The translations under genes were made by a program, and so were the position numbers. The notes under the pieces were generated by a model. The model was not told the origin of the DNA. It worked only from the letters and a program-made list of their open reading frames with translations, and ran no database searches. DNA of 13,037 nucleotides from Methanobacteriota archaeon (GTDB taxonomy: Archaea; Thermoplasmatota; Poseidoniia; Poseidoniales; Poseidoniaceae), in contig JAACDL010000140.1 in the NCBI GenBank assembly GCA_009936765.1, forward strand, positions 1 through 13,037, given 5' to 3'. Positions 1 to 8,042 of the stretch are shown in pieces. Position 1 is the first letter of the stretch. Each line of letters starts with the position of its first letter.

Positions 1-576
1 ACCTACGGTTGTGTAGCGGGGTAGTGGGACCATAGTATCACCATGTCCACCGAGAACCATTGGAGAAACATCCTCTTCAGCACAATTTAATTCAAGTGCG
101 ATAAAATGTGCCATACGAGCACTATCTAGTACGCCAGCCTGACCAATTACTCTGTTAGTAGGGAAACCAGTGACTTTCTGCATGTGGTATGTCATCAAAT
201 CTAATGGGTTGGTAACCATTATGATTGTAGCATCAGGCGCATGGCCTTTGATTCCAGTTCCAACTTGCTGAACAATTTCTGCATTTTTACCAATAAGGTC
301 TTCACGAGTCATACCTGGTTTGCGAGGGAACCCACTTGTTACTACGATAACATCGCTACCTGCAATATCTGCATAATCTGCAGTACCAGTAATTGTTCCA
401 TTATAATTGAGCACATTGCTATTCTGACTCATGTCCAGAGCCTTGCCTTTAGCGAAGCCTTCGAATATGTCCAATAGTACAATATCTGCAATTTTCATTT
501 GTGCTAGTACGAATGCACAAGTTGCTCCTACATTTCCGGCTCCAATAACTGCTATTTTTCTACGCCCGGTTGCCAT
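1..576 (-). CDS. mdh: Malate dehydrogenase, N-terminal part (runs off the window)
   Basis: NAD(P)-dependent malate dehydrogenase, interconverting malate and oxaloacetate in the cytoplasm. The first 192 codons are present and the gene continues beyond base 1, so the C-terminus is not visible. Seen: a Rossmann nucleotide loop GAGNVGAT (residues 12-19), an acidic residue D36 at the end of the second strand that usually favours NAD over NADP, a substrate loop with R85 and R91 (FPRKPGMTRED), VTNPLD (121-126), D151/R154 in GVLDSAR, and the catalytic histidine in GGHGDT (H178). Arginine in the substrate loop points to malate rather than lactate dehydrogenase, although the fold is the LDH-like type of MDH. 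The start is the ATG at 576-574, preceded on this strand by GGAG 8 nt upstream. It is divergent from pntA, sharing about 160 bp of spacer. The assignment is firm; cofactor preference is inference. Confidence 0.95.
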   Translation of the reverse strand, partial: MATGRRKIAVIGAGNVGATCAFVLAQMKIADIVLLDIFEGFAKGKALDMSQNSNVLNYNGTITGTADYADIAGSDVIVVTSGFPRKPGMTREDLIGKNAEIVQQVGTGIKGHAPDATIIMVTNPLDLMTYHMQKVTGFPTNRVIGQAGVLDSARMAHFIALELNCAEEDVSPMVLGGHGDTMVPLPRYTTVG

Positions 577-735
577 TGATAACACTCCGATATCTCACCC
601 GAGACAAACTACCTCCATAAGCATAGGCGGTGTTATTTCGAACACCAAATATTCGAATGATGACCGAGTCGTTCAAGAACCGGATATCATTGGGGGCAAA
701 TATCGAGTGTGCTTTTGCATATGCGAGGTGGAATC
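577..735. promoter_or_regulatory. Divergent mdh/pntA control region with inverted repeat
   Basis: Non-coding spacer between two divergent genes, so it must hold both promoters. It contains a perfect inverted repeat GGTGTT-N6-AACACC at 629-646. A TTCGAA palindrome straddles the right arm (637-642) and recurs at 652-657, 15 bp away centre to centre. AT-rich AAATAT elements at about 647-652 and 697-702 could serve as TATA boxes for pntA; I could not choose between them. Short ORFs reading through here overlap the mdh coding strand and look like shadows. Operator function is inference from position and symmetry alone. Confidence 0.45.
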
Positions 736-1899
736 ATGAAAATCGGAGTCCCTATGGAACCTGAAGGCGAAACGAGAGTTGCGATCGTACCAGGTAGCAT
801 GAAAAAATTGATGAAATTCGGATTTGAAGTTGTTGTCGAAAAGGGTGCTGGAAAAGCTGCTAATTATTCAGATAGTGAATACACTGACGCTGGCGCTACT
901 CTCGGAGACAATGCTGAAGTTTTGTCATGTCCAATAATAATATCAATTCGAATGCCTGAAGCAAGTAAACTGACCAAGGGGCAGATTGTTGCATGCGTCG
1001 CTGATCCATTCCGTCACCCTGAGAAAGTTCAATCTTGCATTGACGGTGGAATCACCCTTCTCAGCATGGACATGATACCAAGAAGACTTTCACGTGCTCA
1101 ATCTATGGATGTAAATTCTAGTCAAGATAACCTTGCAGGATACAAAGCTGTATTGTTAGGGGCATCTCAAGTACCTCGTGGAATCCCAATGATGACAACA
1201 TCTGCTGGTACAGTAAGGCCTGCTAAAGTAGTCATAATGGGCTCGGGTGTTGCTGGATTACAAGCTATTGCAACAGCGAAGAGAATCGGTGCAGTGGTTT
1301 ATGCATCCGATGTACGAAAATCTGCAGCAGAACAAATCGAATCTGTTGGCGGAAGATTCATCGAAGTTGATGGAATGGATGATTTCGAAGATGAAGCAGG
1401 ATATGCAAAACCATTGACTCCAGAATTTATTCAAAAAGTGAACGACACGGTATGTGAAGTTGCAAGCGATGCAGATATAATAGTGACAACAGCAAGAATA
1501 TTTGGTAGGCCAGCTCCTATCACAGTTCCAGCATCAGCAGTTGAAACTTTCAAATCAGGTGCTGTCGTTGTTGACATGAACGCTGATGTCGGCGGTAACT
1601 GTGAACTAACCAAGGCTGGAGAAGTCCATACAACTGACAACGGTGTGATTATAGTAGGGACATCGAACCTGCCGGGAACTCGTGCCAATACTGCATCAAT
1701 GCTCTATTCAAACAACCTAACTACTTTCATTACGAGGTTGGTTGACAAAGAAGATGGATTCCAAATATCTGAAGATGATGATGTTCTAGTTGGAGCTCCT
1801 GAAGGCAATGACTTCCACGTCCCGGGAATGGGAGGAGTGCTGATTTGTAAGGATGGAGAAATGCATCCTAAGCAGACACGACTAGGAGGTGTTCTCTGA
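736..1899 (+). CDS. pntA: NAD(P) transhydrogenase subunit alpha, part 1 (domain I, NAD(H)-binding)
   Basis: Soluble NAD(H)-binding subunit (387 aa) of the proton-translocating transhydrogenase, which passes hydride between NADH and NADP+ coupled to proton movement. Family signatures seen: MKIGVPMEPEGETRVAIVP at the N-terminus, MDMIPR followed by RAQSMD and SSQDNLAGYKAV near residues 112-137, the glycine-rich dinucleotide loop GSGVAGLQAIATAKRIGA, and DMNADVGGNCE in the C-terminal half. The protein ends before any membrane segment, as in the three-gene (split alpha) form known from Rhodospirillum. A GTG at 709 and an ATG at 721 are in frame upstream, but the ATG at 736 matches the family N-terminus and has GAGGTGG ending 4 nt before it. 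The stop TGA at 1897-1899 overlaps the next start (TGATG). First gene of a three-gene operon. Confidence 0.96.
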   Translation: MKIGVPMEPEGETRVAIVPGSMKKLMKFGFEVVVEKGAGKAANYSDSEYTDAGATLGDNAEVLSCPIIISIRMPEASKLTKGQIVACVADPFRHPEKVQSCIDGGITLLSMDMIPRRLSRAQSMDVNSSQDNLAGYKAVLLGASQVPRGIPMMTTSAGTVRPAKVVIMGSGVAGLQAIATAKRIGAVVYASDVRKSAAEQIESVGGRFIEVDGMDDFEDEAGYAKPLTPEFIQKVNDTVCEVASDADIIVTTARIFGRPAPITVPASAVETFKSGAVVVDMNADVGGNCELTKAGEVHTTDNGVIIVGTSNLPGTRANTASMLYSNNLTTFITRLVDKEDGFQISEDDDVLVGAPEGNDFHVPGMGGVLICKDGEMHPKQTRLGGVL

Positions 1900-2207
1900 T
1901 GACCCCTGAAATGTTAATTGGTTCAATTACTCTGTTTGTGCTATCGATTTTCCTTGGTGTAGAATTAATCACTAAGGTTCCAGCAATGCTGCATACTCCA
2001 TTGATGAGTGGTGCAAATGCAATCTCAGGAATCAGCGTAGTCGGCGCCCTACTAGGAGCAAATGTCGCATATGAATCTGGTGATACAGCAGTATCTGGAA
2101 TACTAGCATTTGTCGCATTAGTATTAGCAATGATCAACGTAGTTGGTGGCTTCGCAGTCACAAATCGAATGTTGAATATGATTGCTGGAAAGAAGAGAGG
2201 TGCTTGA
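1899..2207 (+). CDS. pntA2: NAD(P) transhydrogenase subunit alpha, part 2 (membrane domain)
   Basis: Small membrane subunit (102 aa) forming part of domain II, the proton channel of transhydrogenase. About three hydrophobic helices are visible (residues 5-24, 39-56, 67-88), with the hallmark LHTPLMSGANAISGI (31-45) and the C-terminal GGFAVTNRML signature. The start ATG overlaps the pntA stop, with AGGAGGT about 9 nt upstream inside pntA, implying translational coupling. At the site where the Thermus enzyme, from what I recall, carries its channel histidine (NAIHGI) this protein has serine (S43), as in E. coli. The proposed partner histidine in PntB is also absent (see findings). The function call is secure. 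Confidence 0.94.
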   Translation: MTPEMLIGSITLFVLSIFLGVELITKVPAMLHTPLMSGANAISGISVVGALLGANVAYESGDTAVSGILAFVALVLAMINVVGGFAVTNRMLNMIAGKKRGA

Positions 2208-2208
2208 A

Positions 2209-3633
2209 ATGTCTACAGATTGGGTTGCTTTCGGATATCTATTATCTGCAATACTATTCGTATTTGGTCTCAAAAAATTAGGCCATCCAAGAACTGCACC
2301 TCGCGGTAACCAGTACGGTATGATGGGTATGGCAGTAGCAGTAATTACTACTGTTCTCGATATGCACTTTGATGGTGGAATCGTGGGCTGGACTATTATT
2401 GGAGGAGGTATCCTTCTTGGTTCACTGATTGGATACATTATGGCAAAAAGAGTAGAGATGACTGGTATGCCAGAACTTGTGGCATTATTCAACGGGTTTG
2501 GCGGAGCAGCATCTGCATTGGTCGCACTATCTGAAACTTGGAAATATCTCGAAAATTCAGATGCTATACCTGATAATGAACTCAAACTAACAGTGACAAT
2601 GGTTGCTGCAGGTTTGTCTGCACTAGTTGGGTGGATGACACTAACCGGTTCATTGCTTGCAATGTTCAAATTAAAGGGTGGTATCGAAGTATTTGGCAAA
2701 TGGATTAGAACTCCAACTTGGGGCCCGACATGGTTGAACCCAATCAAAGGAATACTTTTCATATCGGCCTTAGCGTTGATTTATCTTTCAACAGAAGACC
2801 CAACCAACACTGACTATCTATGGGGAATAATAGCCATATCATGTGTATTAGGAATAATACTGGTTCTACCAATTGGTGGGGCAGACATGCCAGTAGTCGT
2901 GAGTCTTCTAAATTCACTTTCTGGAATTGCAGCTGCATTCACTGGTTTCATTATCGGCAACAGTGTACTAATTGTTGCAGGAAGCCTAGTTGGTGCATCA
3001 GGACTAATTCTGACTGTGATCATGTGCAAGGCCATGAACAGACAATTGATTGACGTATTGTTCAAGTCATTCGGTGGTAGTGAAAAGCAAGAATTAACTC
3101 GCACCAAAGCAGGAAGTGACGCAGATGAGGTTGCAATGATGGCCGACGGTGCACAGAAGATTATCATCGTTCCAGGATATGGAATGGCAGTAAGTCAATG
3201 TCAACACCAAGTCAAGGAATTTGCTGACCTCATGGCAGAAAAGTTTGACACAGAAATCAAGTATGCAATCCACCCAGTTGCTGGAAGAATGCCAGGACAC
3301 ATGAACGTATTACTAGCAGAAGCAAACGTACCTTACGAACAACTCATCGAAATGGATGAAATAAACTCTGAATTCTCTGAATGTGACATGGCTATCGTTA
3401 TCGGCGCAAATGACACATGCAATCCTGCGGCAAGAACAGGAGAGGGTCCATTGGCAGGAATGCCAATCATAGATGCTGACCAAGCTCGCACTGTCGTTAT
3501 TATCAAGAGGAGTTTATCGGTTGGATATGCTGGTGTTGACAATGATTTGTTCTACGAAGACAAGACGATGATGTTGTTTGGCGATGGTAAAGCAATGATG
3601 ACACAATTGAACAATGCAATCAAAGATCTTTGA
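2209..3633 (+). CDS. pntB: NAD(P) transhydrogenase subunit beta (membrane domain plus NADP(H)-binding domain III)
   Basis: Beta subunit (474 aa) of transhydrogenase. Residues 5-275 form the multi-helix membrane part, with MTGMPELVALFNGFGG (84-99) and GGADMPVVVSLLNSLSG (223-239). After a linker, domain III (about 313-474) binds NADP(H): VPGYGMAVSQ (321-330), HPVAGRMPGHMNVLLAEA (355-372), IGANDTCNPAA (398-408) and KRSLSVGYAGVDNDLF (433-448). Length is normal for PntB. The ATG at 2209 follows the pntA2 stop by one base and has AGGTG 6 nt upstream; a longer TTG-initiated reading from 2182 would only extend into pntA2. Together with divergent mdh, the operon suggests management of NADH/NADPH balance, an inference from neighbourhood. 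The channel positions that carry histidine in studied enzymes are asparagine here (N95, N235). Confidence 0.96.
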   Translation: MSTDWVAFGYLLSAILFVFGLKKLGHPRTAPRGNQYGMMGMAVAVITTVLDMHFDGGIVGWTIIGGGILLGSLIGYIMAKRVEMTGMPELVALFNGFGGAASALVALSETWKYLENSDAIPDNELKLTVTMVAAGLSALVGWMTLTGSLLAMFKLKGGIEVFGKWIRTPTWGPTWLNPIKGILFISALALIYLSTEDPTNTDYLWGIIAISCVLGIILVLPIGGADMPVVVSLLNSLSGIAAAFTGFIIGNSVLIVAGSLVGASGLILTVIMCKAMNRQLIDVLFKSFGGSEKQELTRTKAGSDADEVAMMADGAQKIIIVPGYGMAVSQCQHQVKEFADLMAEKFDTEIKYAIHPVAGRMPGHMNVLLAEANVPYEQLIEMDEINSEFSECDMAIVIGANDTCNPAARTGEGPLAGMPIIDADQARTVVIIKRSLSVGYAGVDNDLFYEDKTMMLFGDGKAMMTQLNNAIKDL

Positions 3634-3653
3634 GCATTTTACAACATAGAATA

Positions 3654-3669
3654 CGCCCCTTTAGGGGCG
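3654..3669 (+). terminator. GC-rich hairpin after pntB
   Basis: Perfect stem CGCCCC/GGGGCG with a TTTA loop, 20 bp past the pntB stop and 47 bp before the next start. There is no T-run after it, so it is not a classical intrinsic terminator. It may mark or protect the 3' end of the pnt message. It is the only strong hairpin in this 83-bp spacer. Confidence 0.45.
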
Positions 3670-3716
3670 ACAGAATGTGACAATGTTCAATAGGCAATCA
3701 CAGGTGGCAGTAAACG

Positions 3717-4664
3717 ATGTCCCGTAGGTTCACCTTGCTGCTGGTTACAGTTTTGGCAATAATGCTTGCAGCGCCAGCATTTGGTAACTCGCAAGGACCA
3801 CCATGGGAGCACAATGACAGAATAGTCCCAGAAGAAGGATGTTCGTGCCACGGTGCGGGTGGCTCTCCTTCATCAGAAGTTATTCTTTCAATATCTGGAG
3901 TCCCGAGAACTTATGTTGCTGACGCCTCATACAATTTCACAATTAGTCTAGCACATGCATCCTACTCAACTGGCGGATACATGATTTGGGATTACGAAGC
4001 TGGTACATTCACCCCAGGTGAAGGAAGTAAAATCGTACCTGATTCAGGCGGAGCAGTATCTCATGATGCTCCAAGTAACGACTGGGTCATTGAATGGCAG
4101 GCACCTTCTGAAGATTTAGGTGACATCCACTTCTCACTAGCAGGTAATGCAGTTGATGGAAGCGGAGCACCAGATGCTGGTGACCATTGGACGACTCTAG
4201 CGTTCACTGTCAGCGCTCCGGAAACAGCAGCTCCAGACGAAGATCCTAGCCTAAGAACAATCAGTGTGGGCGATTATGATTCGCTATTCGGGCAAAAGTC
4301 AGATGAACAATTGGAAGCAGAAGCTCAGGCAGAAGTTGCAAATGATTACCTTACACAAGGCAATCTTTACTTCTGGACTACCTTGTCTATTCTTATCATT
4401 GCAGCAGTAATACAAGGAGAATTTTACGAACGCCGATTTGGTGGAGGTCCTCCTTACTTGGACATGAGACTAGCAGTCCCACAAGGAATACGTCGTGGCT
4501 CGATTGCTCTAGTTCTAGCAATCGGTCTGGGATGGGCTGTTGACACTGAACTCCCATGGGGTTACACACTTGTTATTGGAATGTGTATGCTTTGGGGAAT
4601 ATACGGGGTATACCGTACAGTGATTCAAGCACGCGCTCAAGAAATGCCAATGGACATGGTATGA
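3717..4664 (+). CDS. Secreted membrane-anchored protein with CSCH motif and Reeler/choice-of-anchor-V-like domain
   Basis: Not assignable to a known pathway. Seen in 315 aa: an N-terminal signal peptide (about 1-23) beginning SRRFT, which resembles a twin-arginine signal but has a long hydrophobic core; then EEGCSCHGAGG (39-49); then a beta-rich domain (about 54-167) of the type found in bacterial and archaeal proteins with an N-terminal GCxCHG motif and Reeler/choice-of-anchor-V-like folds; an acidic helical linker (about 195-211); and three hydrophobic helices near the C-terminus (about 217-233, 261-275, 282-300). The CSCH motif has one residue between the cysteines, whereas a standard c-type haem site is CXXCH. 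It could bind haem, a metal, or nothing. GGTGG lies 9 nt before the ATG. The stop overlaps the tatC start (ATGA), so the two genes are probably translated together. Confidence 0.7.
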   Translation: MSRRFTLLLVTVLAIMLAAPAFGNSQGPPWEHNDRIVPEEGCSCHGAGGSPSSEVILSISGVPRTYVADASYNFTISLAHASYSTGGYMIWDYEAGTFTPGEGSKIVPDSGGAVSHDAPSNDWVIEWQAPSEDLGDIHFSLAGNAVDGSGAPDAGDHWTTLAFTVSAPETAAPDEDPSLRTISVGDYDSLFGQKSDEQLEAEAQAEVANDYLTQGNLYFWTTLSILIIAAVIQGEFYERRFGGGPPYLDMRLAVPQGIRRGSIALVLAIGLGWAVDTELPWGYTLVIGMCMLWGIYGVYRTVIQARAQEMPMDMV

Positions 4665-5965
4665 TTACCATGAATGACTTGCACCTGTCAAGTGATGACA
4701 GGAGCAGTATTCAATCTCATCTTGATGAGTTTGCAAAGCGGCTAACTTCAATCATCATTTTGGTAGTGATATTGACAATAGTGTGGTCTATTTCAATCGA
4801 CGAAATACTGCATTACGTGTTATTACAATTAGATCCATGTTCAGAGTCTTGCATCAACATTTTCTCTCCGGATGAATGGGCTGGCACGAGATGGCTAAGC
4901 GCATCTCTGCTAGGATTATTCACGGCCGCTCCTTTTGCAATGGTTCAAGCATATACATTTGCAAGGCCAGGTTTACTTCCTAGTGAAAGAAGAGCATTCG
5001 TTTCATGGATGGTAATTATGTGGGCACTTGCGTTGTGCTCCCTTGTATTCACTGTAATCAAATTCCTCCCATGGCTATACGCTTATGGTCATTCATTCAA
5101 CGACGAAACAGGACTCGTAGGTAGATATGATGCCGCGGAAATGTTGCAAATCTCGATTTCAATTGCATGGGCGATAATATTGGTGCTAGCTGCAATGAGT
5201 GTAGTTGTTATTGCAGGCATGTCTAAACTTCTCTGGTCAGGGAACGCTGGCTGGTGGAGATTACGTATTCACGGTTTCATGCTGATGCTTTTGTGGCTTG
5301 TAATTCCAGATGGCTTACCGGGATTATTATTCACTTTGACATTCTTTGCATCAGGACTTGTAGAAATTGCAGGATATAGAGCATTTCGAGCATCTATTCC
5401 AATAGGGCATGGATTGATGGATTTACTGGATATTGAAGGTGGGAGATTCAGAGTATTGTATGTTGATTGCAGTTGTCATGGCACTGCACCAAGAGTCAGT
5501 CCATTGAAAGGAATGGGTTATGTCTCCTATGAATCGGTTTGCAGAAGTAGTGAACAGCAAGACATGTTATTGGATACTGTGAAAAGATTTGGAGCAGATA
5601 AATTAGTGTTCTCAGGTTGTGTGATCGAATCATTGCCTGTAGATTACATCGACTCGTTACGATTCTTAGGTTGCAAAACTGAATCGTTAGATTTAGCTCA
5701 TTTGTCTGTAGTTCGAACAGATGGGAGTATGATTGACTGTGAATTGGCAATGGCTTGCATTCATGGTCCTTGGAGCGAAGAAAGCGTGAACAAACGGTGC
5801 ACTGACATTTTGTCAAAATCAAACTGTGAGACAGTATATTTCGGAGACAATATACCATTCGGACTAAATCTACAGGCCAACGAGGCCTGGATTACTAATC
5901 CAAGCCTCTCCCTAATCGCCACAATAGAAGAATTAGGCATTGAAATGAACCGATTAAGCAATTGA
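4661..5965 (+). CDS. tatC: TatC translocase fused to a cytoplasmic HdrA-N-terminal-like cysteine domain
   Basis: Twin-arginine translocase core subunit TatC with an unusual extension (434 aa). The TatC part (about 16-245) shows the N-terminal SHLDEFAKRL with its conserved acidic residue, the loop FARPGLLPSERR (100-111) with conserved glutamate E109, and six hydrophobic helices near 30-46, 80-100, 113-135, 161-188, 202-217 and 220-240. TatC normally ends soon after helix six on the cytoplasmic side. Here about 175 residues follow: VDCSCHG (268-274), C294, and KLVFSGC (314-320). The C-x-C...C...C order, the predicted helix between C294 and C320 and the beta strand before C320 resemble the N-terminal iron-sulfur region of heterodisulfide reductase HdrA; this match is from pattern memory. 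The start is the ATG overlapping the previous stop; the ATG at 4670 is an alternative. No clear ribosome site is visible, which suits coupled translation. Confidence 0.85.
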   Translation: MITMNDLHLSSDDRSSIQSHLDEFAKRLTSIIILVVILTIVWSISIDEILHYVLLQLDPCSESCINIFSPDEWAGTRWLSASLLGLFTAAPFAMVQAYTFARPGLLPSERRAFVSWMVIMWALALCSLVFTVIKFLPWLYAYGHSFNDETGLVGRYDAAEMLQISISIAWAIILVLAAMSVVVIAGMSKLLWSGNAGWWRLRIHGFMLMLLWLVIPDGLPGLLFTLTFFASGLVEIAGYRAFRASIPIGHGLMDLLDIEGGRFRVLYVDCSCHGTAPRVSPLKGMGYVSYESVCRSSEQQDMLLDTVKRFGADKLVFSGCVIESLPVDYIDSLRFLGCKTESLDLAHLSVVRTDGSMIDCELAMACIHGPWSEESVNKRCTDILSKSNCETVYFGDNIPFGLNLQANEAWITNPSLSLIATIEELGIEMNRLSN

Positions 5966-5996
5966 TTCATACCTTTTGACAGGATGTTTGACTCTG

Positions 5997-8042
5997 ATGC
6001 GACCTGTTGTCGGTTGGCCTATTGCCATCATCCTATCACTGTTGACAGTGGGTGCGTATCTAAATGGCGAAGCAGTAAATAATTTGGTCGAAGAATACTC
6101 TATCACTATTGGCGAAGAAGAAGATGAGGGACCATTAGTCGGAGTTACTGATGAAGAAAAGTGGTTTGTAGTTTTAATCGACTTCCCCGACCAGCAGGAA
6201 GTAGCCAATTGTAACCAACAACGAGCAGCAAATATTTTTGACGATGCTGCTGAAGATTACATGCAGCAAGGTATTTCTCCAAACTCAACATTAGAAATCG
6301 ATTACCATGAACGAATAATAACTACTGATTTTCCAATGTCTGACTACGGGCATGATGTTGATGGACAAAATGATGTGGGCAGAAATGGAGTCAATCCCAG
6401 AATCCTGGCTCAAGAAATAGTTTTAGAAATCGAGGATGAAGTAGACTGGGATAAATATGATCTCAATGACGATGGTTGGGTTGACCGCTTCCTAATCCTT
6501 CACTGTATCAAGCCCCAGGAAGACGGAGGCGGTTCAAATTCAAGGATTTGGTCACACTTCTCATCTATTGAAGAGATTGTGGAGTTGCCTGATGGAATGA
6601 AAATCTCACATTACACAATCTCTAGTCAGCATTCTAACAATAATTTTGGCACAGTGATACACGAGATGTATCACCAACTGGGGGCTGCTGATTTGTATCC
6701 AGTTGAAGATGTAACTGTTAACCAGGTTTGGGAGGGTGTTGGGAAATGGGACATCATGGCCCAAGGGAATTGGAATGGAAATGGAGTATGGCCTGCATTA
6801 CCAACAACACCCAGTATCGAACTTGTAGGTGGAGAACGACACCAAGACATGCAACTAGACTGGTTACCTGGAACTAATTGTATAGGACCAAAAATCAAAA
6901 TGGAGGGCCTTTCTGAAGGAGGTACATCCTTGAAAATTCCAATCGGTGACGAAGAGTACATTTGGATAGAGTACAGAAGTGATTCAGGATATGATTCAAG
7001 ACTACCCGGCAACGGCATTCTCGTATTGCAACAGGATTTAAAATCAGGAGCTGTTGATGATAATCTAGTCAATTCACACCCTGAAAGAGCGTGGTTATTG
7101 GTGATTGAAGCCGATGGTGAACAGAATATGGTCGCCGGTAATAATGAGGGTGAAGCGAGTGACCTATTCTGGGAGAACGACACGTTTGGTGCAGAGGGTG
7201 TTACCATTAGGAATCGGGATGGGATACTAGTTGATTGGACTGCTAAAATTATTATCGAAGATGACTCTCCGCATATTGAATTCTCTTCTATGGAGTGTGG
7301 ACATATGACAGATGTCAACCTACCAGATTTTGGCTCAGTACTAACTATTGATGATAGTATTCCAATCGAAGCAGAATGTGACGGTATTATGTTTGACCTG
7401 CAAAGTAGTGATGGAAGAAATATCATAGTAGAAGATGGAGAAATAATTTTCCAGCAAACTGGAACAATAGGAGTTATTGGTTTGATTACAGGTACGATAT
7501 CATGTGATTCAGGAACTATTGTTGACGTAAGACATGAATTTGAGATATTTGGAAACATACCAAAAGAGACATCATTTACCAGCAATATTGGATATAATGA
7601 GTTGTCAGAAATTGAAATACCAATTGAAATTTCGGGAGATGAATCTCAAACGTGGATCATTGGGATAGACGGCCCATTATCGAGGATTGCTACAACTGAA
7701 AGTACGAAGAAAGTTTCTCCAGGTTCAACGATTGTTTTGGATATTGACCCGGCTGGTTTGCTAACACCCGGGATGATGGTAAAGGGAGAAGTAATTCTAG
7801 CATCTGATTCAGGACATAGATATGCAATAACTGTTGAATTAGAAGCCGAAAGTTCAGAATTATCTACACTTGACAAATACACAAAACCTGCAAATTTAAT
7901 TCCGATTGCACTAGCGCTAGCGACATTATGGGTAGTCCTAGGAATTAGTTCACCTACCAGGCAAGTGTCTACGGATGAGCAAGAAATTCCAGTCGTCCCT
8001 CTTGAGGGCGATGACCCATCCTTTATGGACCCCTTCAGCTAG
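5997..8042 (+). CDS. M6-family-like (immune inhibitor A type) metalloprotease, membrane-anchored
   Basis: Secreted zinc endopeptidase, probably facing the outside of the cell (681 aa). Seen: an N-terminal hydrophobic signal or anchor (about 5-22), WFVVLIDFPDQ at the start of the catalytic domain, an acidic loop DLNDDGWVDRFLILH typical of the segment before the active site in M6 proteases and likely calcium-binding, and the zinc site HEMYHQLGAADLY (H222, E223, H226, D232), matching HExxHxxGxxD. After the catalytic domain come beta-rich segments (about 430-620), then a C-terminal helix (about 634-650) and a short acidic cytoplasmic tail. The ATG at 5997 is chosen over a TTG at 5976 because CAGGA lies upstream of it and the signal helix then starts correctly. 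The gene follows tatC by 31 bp. Its last 93 bp overlap the convergent endA. A role in degrading proteins or peptides outside the cell is inference. Confidence 0.85.
   Translation: MRPVVGWPIAIILSLLTVGAYLNGEAVNNLVEEYSITIGEEEDEGPLVGVTDEEKWFVVLIDFPDQQEVANCNQQRAANIFDDAAEDYMQQGISPNSTLEIDYHERIITTDFPMSDYGHDVDGQNDVGRNGVNPRILAQEIVLEIEDEVDWDKYDLNDDGWVDRFLILHCIKPQEDGGGSNSRIWSHFSSIEEIVELPDGMKISHYTISSQHSNNNFGTVIHEMYHQLGAADLYPVEDVTVNQVWEGVGKWDIMAQGNWNGNGVWPALPTTPSIELVGGERHQDMQLDWLPGTNCIGPKIKMEGLSEGGTSLKIPIGDEEYIWIEYRSDSGYDSRLPGNGILVLQQDLKSGAVDDNLVNSHPERAWLLVIEADGEQNMVAGNNEGEASDLFWENDTFGAEGVTIRNRDGILVDWTAKIIIEDDSPHIEFSSMECGHMTDVNLPDFGSVLTIDDSIPIEAECDGIMFDLQSSDGRNIIVEDGEIIFQQTGTIGVIGLITGTISCDSGTIVDVRHEFEIFGNIPKETSFTSNIGYNELSEIEIPIEISGDESQTWIIGIDGPLSRIATTESTKKVSPGSTIVLDIDPAGLLTPGMMVKGEVILASDSGHRYAITVELEAESSELSTLDKYTKPANLIPIALALATLWVVLGISSPTRQVSTDEQEIPVVPLEGDDPSFMDPFS

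Noticed and set aside
241..739. Two short plus-strand open frames before pntA
   Set aside because: They run antisense through mdh and across the promoter spacer; the N-terminus of mdh explains the sequence.
2124..2762. 212-aa open frame antisense to pntA2/pntB
   Set aside because: No family signature, and it sits opposite strongly conserved transhydrogenase sequence.
6671..7585. 304-aa open frame antisense to the metalloprotease
   Set aside because: Low-complexity Ser/Pro/Ile-rich translation with no recognisable motif; it lies wholly opposite a well-supported gene.
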